Below the pieces are notes generated by a model. The model was not told where the DNA came from and ran no database searches. It worked only from the letters and a program-made list of their open reading frames with translations. Of a stretch of DNA of 64,000 bases, positions 25,914 through 34,492 are shown one piece after another. Within the stretch, counting starts at the first letter, position 1; each line of letters starts with the position of its first letter. The translations under genes were made by a program, and so were the position numbers. Source of the DNA: Cyanobacterium sp. Dongsha4 (lineage in GTDB: Bacteria; Cyanobacteriota; Cyanobacteriia; Cyanobacteriales; Cyanobacteriaceae); assembly GCF_036345015.1 (NCBI RefSeq), contig NZ_CP084098.1, forward strand, positions 434,001-498,000, in the 5' to 3' direction.

Positions 25914-26969
25914 TTAGAGAGCGTTACCACGAGGTAATACTTCTTCAGGGAAGACAAATCTTTCATGAGGTTGATCTTGAGGTGCCATCCATGCACGTAA
26001 ACCTTCATTTAATAAGATGTTTTTGGTATAGAAAGTTTCAAATTCGGGATCTTCTGCCGCTCTTAACTCCTGAGATACGAAGTCATAAGCACGAAGGTTA
26101 AAGCCTAAACCAACAACACCGATCGCACTCATCCATAATCCAGTTACAGGAACGAATAACATGAAGAAGTGTAACCAACGTTTGTTAGAGAAAGCAATCC
26201 CGAAGATTTGAGACCAGAAACGGTTAGCAGTCACCATAGAATAGGTTTCTTCTGCCTGAGTAGGTTCAAAAGCACGGAAAGTGTTTGCTTGTTCACCGTC
26301 TTGGAATAAGGTGTTTTCTACTGTTGCACCGTGAATAGCACAAAGTAAAGCTCCTCCTAACACCCCTGCAACTCCCATCATGTGGAAAGGATTAAGAGTC
26401 CAGTTGTGGAATCCTTGGAAGAACAAGATGAAACGGAAGATACCCGCAACACCGAAGCTAGGTGCAAAGAACCAGCTAGATTGTCCTAAAGGATACATTA
26501 AGAATACACTTACAAATACAGCGATAGGAGCAGAAAATGCGATCGCATTGTAAGGACGAATACCCACAAGACGAGCAATTTCAAACTGACGTAACATGAA
26601 GCCAATTAAACCAAAAGCTCCGTGTAATGCTACGAAAGGCCATAAACCGCCGATTTGACACCAACGGGTGAAATCTCCTTGAGCTTCAGGACCCCATAAG
26701 AATAATAAGGAATGTCCAAAAACATCCGCAGGAGAGGATACAGCAACGGTTAAGAAGTTAGCACCTTCTAAATAGGAACTAGCTAAACCGTGGGTGTACC
26801 AAGAAGTAACAAAAGTTGTACCAGTTAACCAACCACCCAAAGCTAAATAAGCACAAGGGAAAAGAAGGATACCAGACCAACCAACGAATACAAAGCGGTC
26901 TCTTTTAAGCCAGTCATCAAGGACATCAAACCATCCTCTTTCCGGCACACGTCCGACTGCAATGGTCAT
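25914..26969 (-). CDS. psbD: Photosystem II reaction-centre protein D2
   Basis: Core subunit D2 of photosystem II in the thylakoid membrane, binding P680 chlorophyll, pheophytin, the QA quinone and non-haem iron. The sequence follows D2 closely: [55 protein letters not shown] and the end [18 protein letters not shown] (key pieces). It is 351 residues, one fewer than usual, because the N-terminus reads [13 protein letters not shown] where the common form has an extra residue. psbC normally overlaps the end of psbD; here a terminator follows at once. That makes it a monocistronic copy, as with psbD2 of other cyanobacteria. Confidence 0.97.
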   Translation of the reverse strand: MTIAVGRVPERGWFDVLDDWLKRDRFVFVGWSGILLFPCAYLALGGWLTGTTFVTSWYTHGLASSYLEGANFLTVAVSSPADVFGHSLLFLWGPEAQGDFTRWCQIGGLWPFVALHGAFGLIGFMLRQFEIARLVGIRPYNAIAFSAPIAVFVSVFLMYPLGQSSWFFAPSFGVAGIFRFILFFQGFHNWTLNPFHMMGVAGVLGGALLCAIHGATVENTLFQDGEQANTFRAFEPTQAEETYSMVTANRFWSQIFGIAFSNKRWLHFFMLFVPVTGLWMSAIGVVGLGFNLRAYDFVSQELRAAEDPEFETFYTKNILLNEGLRAWMAPQDQPHERFVFPEEVLPRGNAL

Positions 26970-27059
26970 AAAATAAACTCCGAATGAATATAATTACAAC
27001 AACGTTTTTTGTTTCTCAAGTCCAAATTACTGGTAAAATCAGTTTAAAATGACTTACTG

Positions 27060-27077
27060 AGAAAAGTTTACTTTTCT
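27060..27077. repeat. 18-bp inverted repeat upstream of psbD
   Basis: AGAAAAGT, TT, ACTTTTCT: perfect 8-bp arms with a two-base spacer, about 90 bases before the psbD start. It could fold in the psbD 5' leader or act as a binding site; no known light-responsive box (HLR1) is evident. Confidence 0.4.
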
Positions 27078-27121
27078 TAACGTTATATTTATAGTACCAT
27101 TCTATGGGAAAAAATCAAAAT

Positions 27122-27145
27122 TTGACAACTCATTTGTTAAAAAAA
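27122..27145 (+). promoter_or_regulatory. Possible promoter of the UPF0367 gene
   Basis: TTGACA at 27122-27127 is a consensus -35 box; a weak -10 (GATTAA or TAAAAT) lies 18 or more bases downstream. The same stretch reads TTGTCA on the other strand, and could serve psbD divergently. The -10 assignments are uncertain. Confidence 0.35.
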
Positions 27146-27215
27146 GATTAAAAATATTAAAATCGGTTAAGCTAAAATTAGAGCCTATTTGTAAGATTAC
27201 ACTGCAATTATTAAC

Positions 27216-27488
27216 ATGATTACAATTGATTTATTAGTGAGATATATTCCCGTTCCTTTATCTGTAGAAAAAAAAGAAGAAAGTGAAGCTCAAGCCCTTT
27301 ACAATCAAATTGTTGAAGCCATGAAAAGCTCGGAAACTCAAATTGTGGAACTCACTTGCGATAAACAAACTGATAAAAAAATTGCTGTTATTAGTGATCA
27401 AATTACGGGAGTAGTAATTTCTCAGAAAGACGGTACAAGTAAGGGTAATAATGTACCCGGATTCTTTGCCGCCCTTGCCGAGAAGTAA
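27216..27488 (+). CDS. UPF0367 family protein
   Basis: A 90-residue conserved cyanobacterial protein. The family's pattern is visible: IDLLVRYIPVPLSVEKKE at the start, ALYNQIVEAM, the conserved VELTCDKQTDKKIAVIS, and a small-residue C-terminus. Soluble, function unknown. It lies between psbD (divergent, 246 bases) and an ECF-type ATPase gene (92 bases downstream). The divergent placement next to psbD is noted without functional inference. Confidence 0.85.
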   Translation: MITIDLLVRYIPVPLSVEKKEESEAQALYNQIVEAMKSSETQIVELTCDKQTDKKIAVISDQITGVVISQKDGTSKGNNVPGFFAALAEK

Positions 27489-27580
27489 GTTGAGTACATA
27501 GTTTAAGGTTATACTTTTAAGGTCTTCGGGTGTTGGGGTATTAGGGAAAATTTTTTGATTCTACATTCTAAATTTTTATT

Positions 27581-28237
27581 TTGAGTAAATCAGATATTGC
27601 GATCGCAGTTGAAAATCTCAATTTTTCTTGGAGTCCACAAGCATCGGTGTTAAACTCTTGTAGCCTTTCTGTTCCAAAAGGTGAATTGTGGATGTTACTG
27701 GGAAATAACGGTTGTGGTAAATCTACTTTATTGAGATTATTGGCGAATTTATTAATTGCCGATGAAGGTAATATTTATACCGATTCTCCTCTCGGCTTTG
27801 TCTTCCAAAATCCAGATCACCAGTTAGTAATGCCAACTGTAGCCGCAGATATTGCCTTTGGCTTAGTTTCGGAAAAATTGAGCTTATCTCAGATTAAAGT
27901 AAGGGTCAAAGAGGCCCTCTGTGCCGTTAATCTCCTCGAATTACAGGACAGACCTATTTATGCCCTCAGTGGTGGACAAAAACAACGTATAGCCATTGCA
28001 GGTGCGATCGCACGTCATTGTCAGGTATTATTATTAGATGAACCGACAGCATTATTAGATCCAGATACTCAAATAGAGTTGGTTGCCCTCGTCCAAAAAA
28101 TTGTCAAAGAAAGAAATATTACGGCGTTATGGGTGACACATCGTCTCGAAGAGTTAAATTATGCAGATGGTTATTTTTTATTAAAAGAAGGTAAAGTAGT
28201 ATCACAAGGAAATCCGAGGGAATTGTTTAAGAATTAG
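27581..28237 (+). CDS. ABC transporter ATP-binding protein (CbiO/ECF-type)
   Basis: A 218-residue ABC ATPase. Walker A GNNGCGKST (about 42-50), Q-loop VFQNPDHQLVMPTV (about 80-93), signature LSGGQKQRIAIAGAI (about 127-141), Walker B LLLDEPTALLD, and the switch His (LWVTHRLEEL). The Q-loop FQNPDHQ is typical of energy-coupling-factor (EcfA/CbiO) ATPases for cobalt, nickel or vitamins. No permease or substrate-binding component is adjacent. The start is TTG 27581, the only start before the first strand (ATG downstream would delete it), with no clear ribosome site. Confidence 0.88.
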   Translation: MSKSDIAIAVENLNFSWSPQASVLNSCSLSVPKGELWMLLGNNGCGKSTLLRLLANLLIADEGNIYTDSPLGFVFQNPDHQLVMPTVAADIAFGLVSEKLSLSQIKVRVKEALCAVNLLELQDRPIYALSGGQKQRIAIAGAIARHCQVLLLDEPTALLDPDTQIELVALVQKIVKERNITALWVTHRLEELNYADGYFLLKEGKVVSQGNPRELFKN

Positions 28238-28332
28238 TGGCAATTGTTACGACTTCAAGATTAAATTTTTGTTAAAATCTACCATTATGACAGCACCAAA
28301 AATTAATCTTAGTAAAATATATATGCAAGGAA

Positions 28333-28881
28333 ATGAATGCTACTATCTCTCAGGCTATCTTATTAGTGGATGGCTACAATGTCATCGGTTCATGGGCTTA
28401 CCTCCAGAGTATAAGAGACCAAAAAGGCCTTGAATACGCCAGAAACTCTTTAATTGAAAGTTTAATTAACTATTCTGGTTACAAAGAGTTAGAAACAAAA
28501 ATAGTTTTTGATGCCCATTATCAAAAAACTGTTAAAAACGAAGAAAAATACAGTAAAAGTCTTTCTGTTCACTACACATCATATTCAGAAACGGCAGATA
28601 CTTATATAGAAAAATTTTGTGCTTCTTTTGTTCGTCAAAACCCAGAAAGTCGCACAAGGATAATAGTTGCAACATCAGATCAAGCTCAACGTCATACTGT
28701 AGTAGGTTATGGGGCAGAATGGATGTCTGCTCAAAAACTAGCCAAAGAAATTGATTTTACAAGTATAAGACAGAAAAAAAACTTACGTTATCGACCAAAG
28801 TCTCAAAGTCGTTTTCTGTTCAATTCCCTTGATAGTAAAACTCAACAGGCATTGGTGAAGATGAGATTTGGAGGTGAATAA
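28333..28881 (+). CDS. NYN-domain endoribonuclease-like protein (YacP/Rae1-like)
   Basis: A 182-residue PIN-like NYN-fold protein. ILLVDGYNVIGSW at the N-terminus carries the first acidic residue (LVDGYN). FDAHYQKTVKNEEK and SETADTYIEKF supply the next. VATSDQAQRHTV near 108-120 is the family's last acidic block. This is the YacP/Rae1 pattern, which in Bacillus cleaves ribosome-bound mRNA; the role in cyanobacteria is not established. It follows the ABC ATPase by 95 bases and lies just before tRNA-Leu. ATG at 28333. Confidence 0.88.
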   Translation: MNATISQAILLVDGYNVIGSWAYLQSIRDQKGLEYARNSLIESLINYSGYKELETKIVFDAHYQKTVKNEEKYSKSLSVHYTSYSETADTYIEKFCASFVRQNPESRTRIIVATSDQAQRHTVVGYGAEWMSAQKLAKEIDFTSIRQKKNLRYRPKSQSRFLFNSLDSKTQQALVKMRFGGE

Positions 28882-28901
28882 AGAAAATTTAGCCAAAATC
28901 G

Positions 28902-28930
28902 TTGAATTATTCTATTAAGACTGTTATGAT
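28902..28930 (+). promoter_or_regulatory. Promoter of tRNA-Leu
   Basis: -35 TTGAAT (28902-28907), 17-base spacer, -10 TATGAT (28925-28930). A start about 7 bases later would leave a short leader before the tRNA at 28946. Spacing and hexamers are close to the sigma-70-type consensus. Confidence 0.6.
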
Positions 28931-28945
28931 AGTATTTGGTCTTAA

Positions 28946-29026
28946 GCGGACGTGGCGGAATTGGTAGACGCGCTAGATTTAGGTTCTAGTATCTCTGATG
29001 TGAGAGTTCGAGTCTCTCCGTCCGCA
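28946..29026 (+). tRNA. trnL: tRNA-Leu (anticodon TAG)
   Basis: 81 bases. Acceptor GCGGACG pairs with CGTCCGC plus discriminator A. The anticodon arm is CTAGA-TTTAGGT-TCTAG with anticodon TAG. The long variable arm (TATCTCTGATGTGAGA) is that of a class II tRNA. T-arm GAGAGTTCGAGTCTCT. No encoded CCA and no intron. Confidence 0.96.
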
Positions 29027-29033
29027 TTCTAAG

Positions 29034-29049
29034 AGTTTTTATAAAAACT
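29034..29049 (+). terminator. Weak hairpin after tRNA-Leu
   Basis: Perfect palindrome AGTTTTTA-TAAAAACT eight bases beyond the tRNA end. It is AT-rich and has no following T-run, so termination here is only possible. Confidence 0.4.
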
Positions 29050-29266
29050 GAAACTGTTTGTACAGTAACAAATTATTTGTCATCGATCACATATTAACTC
29101 GATAGAATAGATGCTTTTTGTGGTTAAGATTTTCTAGTTACCATATAAACCTTCTTGAATAATAATAATTCCTTAAAATATAAGAAATTAGCACTCTTGC
29201 TTCTTCTCTCTTTTCTTTTTCCTATCTCCACTAAAATAGAAGAGAAATTATTTATTTTGAAGAAAT

Positions 29267-30097
29267 ATGACAGTTGCTCAGAGTAGTTCTATCTCTCAAT
29301 TTTGGCAGGAGACTTTTGCTCTAAACAAACGTTTATTCATACAGTTAAAACGTCGTCCTTCAACCCTTGTAGCGGGTGTAATTCAGCCTTTTATGTGGTT
29401 AATTTTATTTGGGGCATTATTTAGGGGTGCACCTCAAGGATTATTTGGTAATGATCTTAATTATGCTCAATTTTTAGCTCCGGGTATTATAGTTTTTACT
29501 GCTTTTTCCGGAGCATTGAATGCAGGTTTACCTGTAATGTTCGATCGAGAATTTGGTTTTTTAAATCGTCTTTTAGTTGCGCCTTTAACCTCTCGTTTTT
29601 CCATTGTCATGGCTTCGGTAATTTATATTATTACTCTTAGTCTAATTCAAACCGCCGTAATCGTCATTGCTAGTGCCTTTATTGGTGCTGGTTTGCCCAG
29701 TTTTGCTGGACTAAGTGCGATCGCACTTATTGTCTTTTTAATCGTTTTAGGAGTTACAGGGTTAAGTCTAGGATTTGCTTTTGCCTTGCCGGGGCATATT
29801 GAATTAATTGCCGTCATTTTCGTAATTAATTTACCCTTATTGTTTGCTAGTACTGCTTTAGCACCATTATCTTTCATGGCAAAATGGTTACAAATAGTTG
29901 CCAGTCTCAACCCTTTAACCTATGCTATTGAACCCATACGCTATATTTACCAAAATAGTGATTGGAGTCTTTCTAGTATCGTGATGAATACTCCTTGGAT
30001 TGATTTTAGTTTAGTTACGGTGTTGTCTATCTTATTTACTTTTGACTTAATTATTCTACTAACTATTAAACCCCTTTTAAGTCGCCGTTTTGCCTAA
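29267..30097 (+). CDS. ABC-2 type transporter permease
   Basis: A 276-residue membrane protein of the ABC-2 (DrrB-like) type, with six or seven hydrophobic segments. RRPSTLVAGVIQPFMWLILFG at the start, PGIIVFTAFSGALNAG, MFDREFGFLNRLLVAPL and LNPLTYAIEPIR are family-typical. It exports a lipid, polysaccharide or drug, not determined. The ATPase partner is not adjacent; the ECF-type ATPase at 27581 is of another type. ATG at 29267 about 240 bases after tRNA-Leu. Likely a single gene. Confidence 0.87.
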   Translation: MTVAQSSSISQFWQETFALNKRLFIQLKRRPSTLVAGVIQPFMWLILFGALFRGAPQGLFGNDLNYAQFLAPGIIVFTAFSGALNAGLPVMFDREFGFLNRLLVAPLTSRFSIVMASVIYIITLSLIQTAVIVIASAFIGAGLPSFAGLSAIALIVFLIVLGVTGLSLGFAFALPGHIELIAVIFVINLPLLFASTALAPLSFMAKWLQIVASLNPLTYAIEPIRYIYQNSDWSLSSIVMNTPWIDFSLVTVLSILFTFDLIILLTIKPLLSRRFA

Positions 30098-30269
30098 TTC
30101 CCTAGATTTTTCATCTCTTTTTTCCAAATGCCAACTCCACTAATTAATTTTTAAATTATCATCAAATTTCAGTGAGTAGGGGGTTTTACCCCTTATAAAT
30201 ACTACTTTTTTTATCCTCATCATCGAGGCTATAATTATATTTATTATCTAAGTTCAAAAGTATAGATTG

Positions 30270-31634
30270 ATGATTAAGCAAGGGGATTTGGTAGAAGTTG
30301 AAATCGATGATGTTAGTAGCGAAGGCAGTGGAGTGGCAAGGGTTGATCAACAAGTAGTTTTTATCCCCAATACCGTAACAGGCGATCGCATCTCTAGTAG
30401 GATATTAAGAGTTAAAAAGAAATATGCTCAAGGGCAATTAGAAGAATTCAGAAAAAACTCAGCTTATCGTATTCGCCCTCGTTGTATCGTTGCCGATAAA
30501 TGTGGTGGTTGTCAGTGGCAACATATTAATTATTTATATCAACTACAACTGAAGCAAAATCAAGTAAAAGAAACCCTAACTCGCATCGGTGGATTTGCTG
30601 ATTTACAGGTAGAAAGCATTATTTCAGGAGAAGACTTAGGCTATCGTAACAAAGTTAACTACCCTCTCGGAATTTCCCACACAGGACAAATTAAAGCAGG
30701 ATATTATCGTCAGGGCAGTCATCAAATTGTTAACATAAATCAATGCCCTATTCAAGATCAACGTTTAAATCCTCTTCTAGCAGAAATAAAGCAGGATTTA
30801 CAGCAATTGCAAATACCAATTTATGATGAAAAAACCCATAAGGGTGCATTGCGTCATCTCTGTTTTCGCATTGGCAAAAATACGGGAGAGATATTACTAA
30901 CCCTTGTTAGTGGGGAATTAAGCGATGATACCATGGATAAACAGGCAGAAAAATGGATGAAACGTTATCCTAATTTGGTGGGAGTAACTCTTAACTATAA
31001 TCCTCAAAAAACAAACGTCATTTTTGGGCAAAAAACAGAACTACTGGCAGGAAGACCTTATTTAATAGAGCAATTTGCAGGATTAAATTACCATTTAAGA
31101 GCAGAAACCTTTTTTCAAGTTAATACTACTGTTGCTGAGGATTTATTGACCGCTATTTTAAATAAATTATCTCTAACAGGAGAAGAAACAGTTCTTGATC
31201 TTTATTGTGGAGTTGGTACTTTTACACTACCTTTTGCTCAAAAAGTGAAAAAAGCCATCGGTGTTGAATCTTATTCTCTTTCCATTGAACAAGCCCAAAG
31301 AAATGCAGAAATTAATAACATCGACAATGTAGAATTTATAACTGAAACTACAGAAACATTTTTACCTACTTTAGAGACAAAACCAGATTTAGTTATTCTT
31401 GATCCTCCCCGCAAGGGATGTCAAACAGAAGTTATTGAATCCTTAAAACAGATCAAATCTAATTTCATCTTATACATTAGTTGTCATCCCGCCACCCTCG
31501 CCAGAGATTTACAATTACTTTGTCAAGAAGGAGATTATCGAATTATGTTTGTGCAACCTGCTGACTTTTTCCCTCAAACTCCCCATGTCGAAACTGCTGT
31601 TATCTTGACAAGAATATCCCAAGAGGTACACTAA
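30270..31634 (+). CDS. rlmD: 23S rRNA (uracil-5-)-methyltransferase RlmD/RumA-type
   Basis: SAM-dependent m5U methyltransferase of about 454 residues, acting on a 23S rRNA uracil (position 1939 in E. coli). TRAM domain at the N-terminus (about 1-60), then Cys residues of a [4Fe-4S] site in CIVADKCGGCQWQH (about 72-85). SAM motif LDLYCGVGTFTLPFA is near 310. The catalytic DPPRKGC and SCHPATLARDL (nucleophilic Cys near 410) are present. ATG 30270 is preferred; TTG 30267 is one codon earlier. Exact uracil target is assumed by family. Confidence 0.92.
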   Translation: MIKQGDLVEVEIDDVSSEGSGVARVDQQVVFIPNTVTGDRISSRILRVKKKYAQGQLEEFRKNSAYRIRPRCIVADKCGGCQWQHINYLYQLQLKQNQVKETLTRIGGFADLQVESIISGEDLGYRNKVNYPLGISHTGQIKAGYYRQGSHQIVNINQCPIQDQRLNPLLAEIKQDLQQLQIPIYDEKTHKGALRHLCFRIGKNTGEILLTLVSGELSDDTMDKQAEKWMKRYPNLVGVTLNYNPQKTNVIFGQKTELLAGRPYLIEQFAGLNYHLRAETFFQVNTTVAEDLLTAILNKLSLTGEETVLDLYCGVGTFTLPFAQKVKKAIGVESYSLSIEQAQRNAEINNIDNVEFITETTETFLPTLETKPDLVILDPPRKGCQTEVIESLKQIKSNFILYISCHPATLARDLQLLCQEGDYRIMFVQPADFFPQTPHVETAVILTRISQEVH

Positions 31635-31654
31635 TGAGTATTTGAAGAATAAAG

Positions 31655-31766
31655 TAAAAAGGGCAATGGGCAATGGGCAAGGGGCAAAGGTAAATAGTTG
31701 ATAATTAATAACTCTTAACTCCGAACCCTGACACCTACCCGATACTCTTAAACCGAACTGAGATTA
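31655..31766. repeat. Dispersed repeat family E, right part
   Basis: GGGCAATGGGCAATGGGCAA at about 31661, AAATAGTTGATAATTAATAA, AACTCCGAACCCTGACACC, then CTCTTAAACCGAACTGAGA ending with TTA at 31766. Four bases later is the glpK stop codon (31771-31773, complement TAA). The ACCTGAGTTC end is missing. Confidence 0.7.
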
Positions 31767-31770
31767 TCTA

Positions 31771-33261
31771 TTATGAAGCCCAAGTTTTAGCACGATTAAC
31801 CGCTTCTAACCAGCGATCGCATCTTTGTTTTCTTTCATTTTCGGACATTTTTGGCTCAAAAACTTTAGTATCACTTTTAATCTGCTGAATTTGGCTTAAA
31901 TTATCCCAGTAACCAACTCCTAAACCTGCAAGATAACCAACACCCTTTGCCGTTAACTCAATTTCTTGGGGTCTTTCCACGGGAATACCGAGAATATCAG
32001 CTTGAAATTGCAAAAGAAAATTACTTCTTGCCGCTCCACCATCAACAGTTAATAATTCTAAGGGTGTATGGGAGTCTTCTTCTAAAGCCTTTACTACATC
32101 ATAAACTTGAAAAGCAATACCCTCTAAAGTCGCCCTTGCAATGTGAGCTTTTGTTGTACCCCTGTCTATCCCAATGATTGTACCACGAGCATATTGATCC
32201 CAATAAGGAGAACCTAAACCAGCTAAAGCAGGAACAAAATAAACATCTCCAGTATCAGGCACTGAATTAGCTAGGGTATTTACTTCATCAGCATTATTGA
32301 TGATACCTAAACCATCTCTTAACCATGTAATAGCCGAACCACTAGCCAATATACTGCCTTCTAAACCGTAGGTAATTTCGTTATTAAAACGCCAACAAAT
32401 AGTTGACAAGAGACTTTTAGCAGAAGGTACTAAAGTTTTACCTGTGGGAGAAATTAAAAAGCAACCCGTGCCATAAGTGTTTTTAGCAATACCTTTATGA
32501 AAGCCCGTGTGTCCAAAGGTTGCCGCTTGTTGATCCCCCGCAACTCCTGAAATGGGTATTTGTTCTCCAAAAACTTCTGAAGAAGTGTATGCAACTATAC
32601 CACTATTATCACATAGTTGAGGTAACATAGATTCGGGAATATTGAACAAATCTAATAAAACAACATCCCACTGTACCTTATTGACATTGAGTAAAAGGGT
32701 GCGAGAAGCATTACTAACATCAGTAATATGTTTTTTGCCCCCCGTCAAATGCCAAATTAACCAAGAATCGATCGTACCGAAAGCCAGTTTCCCTTGATTT
32801 GCTAGATTTCGAGCGTTTTCGACATGATCTAAAATCCATTCCACTTTACTGGCAGAGAAATAGGCATCTAAAAGCAATCCTGAGCGATTTTTAACCTCTT
32901 TTTGTAACTCTCTTTCCTTAAGATTGTCAATTTTTGCTGAAGTTCTTCTGTCTTGCCAAACAATTGCATTATAAATAGGTTTCCCCGTCTCCTTATTCCA
33001 TACAACTGTTGTCTCTCGTTGATTGGTGATGCCAATACCCTCTATTTGTTTTTTTTCAATATTTCCTTGTTCAATGGCTTTTTCTACCACTGATAAAACA
33101 GATTGCCAAATTTCAAGGGGATCGTGTTCTACTTCTCCGGGGTTAGGATAATATTGAGTAAACTCTTGCTGTGCCGAAGAAATAACTTTACCATCTTTGT
33201 TAAATATTAATGCCCTTGAACTGGTTGTTCCCTGATCAATTGCCAAAATATATTTATCCAT
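31771..33261 (-). CDS. glpK: Glycerol kinase
   Basis: ATP-dependent phosphorylation of glycerol to glycerol-3-phosphate in the cytosol. FGGY-family pattern: DQGTTSSRALIF (about 8-19), GITNQRETTVVW (about 75-86), WQDRRTS, GAGDQQAA-like SGVAGDQQAATFGH (about 245), and TVDGGAARSNFLLQ (about 405). 496 residues, the normal length. ATG 33261 is the family start; the ORF upstream to 33288 adds an unrelated stretch. Expression unit appears single; its stop codon lies four bases from a dispersed-repeat end. Confident. Confidence 0.96.
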   Translation of the reverse strand: MDKYILAIDQGTTSSRALIFNKDGKVISSAQQEFTQYYPNPGEVEHDPLEIWQSVLSVVEKAIEQGNIEKKQIEGIGITNQRETTVVWNKETGKPIYNAIVWQDRRTSAKIDNLKERELQKEVKNRSGLLLDAYFSASKVEWILDHVENARNLANQGKLAFGTIDSWLIWHLTGGKKHITDVSNASRTLLLNVNKVQWDVVLLDLFNIPESMLPQLCDNSGIVAYTSSEVFGEQIPISGVAGDQQAATFGHTGFHKGIAKNTYGTGCFLISPTGKTLVPSAKSLLSTICWRFNNEITYGLEGSILASGSAITWLRDGLGIINNADEVNTLANSVPDTGDVYFVPALAGLGSPYWDQYARGTIIGIDRGTTKAHIARATLEGIAFQVYDVVKALEEDSHTPLELLTVDGGAARSNFLLQFQADILGIPVERPQEIELTAKGVGYLAGLGVGYWDNLSQIQQIKSDTKVFEPKMSENERKQRCDRWLEAVNRAKTWAS

Positions 33262-33422
33262 TATAGTTAGCCTTGATTTTATGTTCATTCTTTATGGTAA
33301 CTATTAATGAGGGTTGATAATGTCAGGGAGGTAGATGTCAAGTGTCAGGTAGCAGATTTCAGGCTTGAATTAATTCTTAATTCTTAATGGCTTACTGCTC
33401 ATATTTTCCCATTGAACTCAAG

Positions 33423-34091
33423 CTAAACATAAGGGGTAACATCTTCTTTACACTCATCAGCTAAAAAGGATAAAGAGCGAAATCTTAAACCTACTAACTG
33501 TTCATATAGGGGATTTAATTTACACATAGGGGGAATATGAACAATTTTTTTGCCAAATAAAACAATATCACGTTCAAAAGGACATTGAGAAGGTACCATT
33601 TTACAAATAAAACGAGCTAATCTAGGATCTTGAACATCCATGTCATCTAACCAGTTTTTAACAGGTTTTAATAAGTCTGGGGGGTGACTTTCTTCTTGGC
33701 TTACATCTTCTCTGTCTGGATTCCACAAAGTTGCCTCTAAGGACTTTAACGCTTCAATATCTAAGCCCAAAGCCTCTTGAAAAGCATGAACTGCATCGGC
33801 TTCTGATTGGCTATATACCCCATTTGCGATCGCCATCATTACTGCGGTACGTAGGAAATTTTCCTTAGTATTGGGATCATTCCCTAAAGCATCGGCTAAT
33901 TCTTGAGGGGTAATAGGTTCTAAATCACCTAAATTTGTGTTTGGTGCTAACTCGTCTTGAGTTAAACTAGCAATAAATTCTTTCTCTTCAGGATCAAAGT
34001 GACCATCGGCATAGGCAACAGTTAGTAAACCTCGTAACCATGCAGAAATTTGTTGATCATTATATTGATTTAATCTTTCGTTGTTTGTCAT
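33423..34091 (-). CDS. TerB-like plus Mo-nitro_C domain protein
   Basis: A 222-residue two-domain protein. The N-terminal part (LRGLLTVAYADGHFDPEEKEFIASL, about 20-45, key residues YADG) is a TerB-like helical domain; AVMMAIANGVYSQSEADAV (about 87-105) is its repeat partner. The C-terminal part (DPRLARFICKMVPSQCPFERDI and HIPPMCKLNPLYEQL) matches the Mo-dependent nitrogenase C-terminal-type domain with conserved cysteines. No nitrogenase genes occur in the window, and the domain is widespread in non-fixing cyanobacteria. Function unknown. ATG at 34091. Confidence 0.85.
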   Translation of the reverse strand: MTNNERLNQYNDQQISAWLRGLLTVAYADGHFDPEEKEFIASLTQDELAPNTNLGDLEPITPQELADALGNDPNTKENFLRTAVMMAIANGVYSQSEADAVHAFQEALGLDIEALKSLEATLWNPDREDVSQEESHPPDLLKPVKNWLDDMDVQDPRLARFICKMVPSQCPFERDIVLFGKKIVHIPPMCKLNPLYEQLVGLRFRSLSFLADECKEDVTPYV

Positions 34092-34234
34092 CGTTTTGAA
34101 TAATATTTTGAATAATATTTATTTACATTGAGCAATTGAGGAAAGGGCAAAGGTAATTAATTTAGTTTCCCCCTAATACCCTAATACCCCAATACCTCAA
34201 CACCCCAACATCTGCAACCTAAACCCCAAGCCCT

Positions 34235-34457
34235 TATTTCCCCCAGGGCTGTTTCATTCTAAAATTTTCTGGTTAAGGCAGGGAATGGGGAATAGGCAAT
34301 GGGCAATAGTTTTTAATGGTTTATGGTTATAAATTGATAATCTAAACATTTTTAACTACTTCTTAATCCTCAAAGTTCTAAAACGCTATATTCTTTTACT
34401 GGCAATAGTTTTAGCGTTTTTGTATTTCTACTTTGAAACAGCCCTGCCTATTTCCCC
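34235..34457. repeat. 9-bp direct repeats flanking the MITE-like element
   Basis: TATTTCCCC at 34235-34243 directly abuts the left terminal inverted repeat; the second copy at 34449-34457 is two bases beyond the right one. It may be a target-site duplication, with the two-base offset as part of the element end. Confidence 0.45.
34244..34446. mobile_element. MITE-like element with perfect 13-bp terminal inverted repeats
   Basis: CAGGGCTGTTTCA at 34244-34256 and its exact reverse complement at 34434-34446 bound 203 bases without an ORF. Inside, AAAACGCTA (34380-34388) and TAGCGTTTT (34412-34420) form a hairpin followed by a T-rich run, a possible terminator. No transposase is present here, so a parent element elsewhere would have to mobilise it. 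Confidence 0.65.
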
Positions 34458-34492
34458 TAACATCCTAAACCCTCAAAACTAGGAGGACAATT

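Larger units (their letters stand above)
34092..34492. other. Intergenic region holding a MITE-like element and repeat modules
   Basis: Between the TerB-like gene and ispG. No gene. It contains CTAATACCCTAATACCCC-type repeat sequence (34170-34205) and the inverted-repeat element 34244-34446. Confidence 0.5.

Noticed and set aside
26970-27215. HLR1 light-responsive box upstream of psbD
   Set aside because: TTTAC and TAAC fragments are present, but not with the spacing of the HLR1 tandem repeat.
27581-30097. ECF-type ATPase and ABC-2 permease as one transporter
   Set aside because: They belong to different ABC classes and are separated by an NYN gene and a tRNA.
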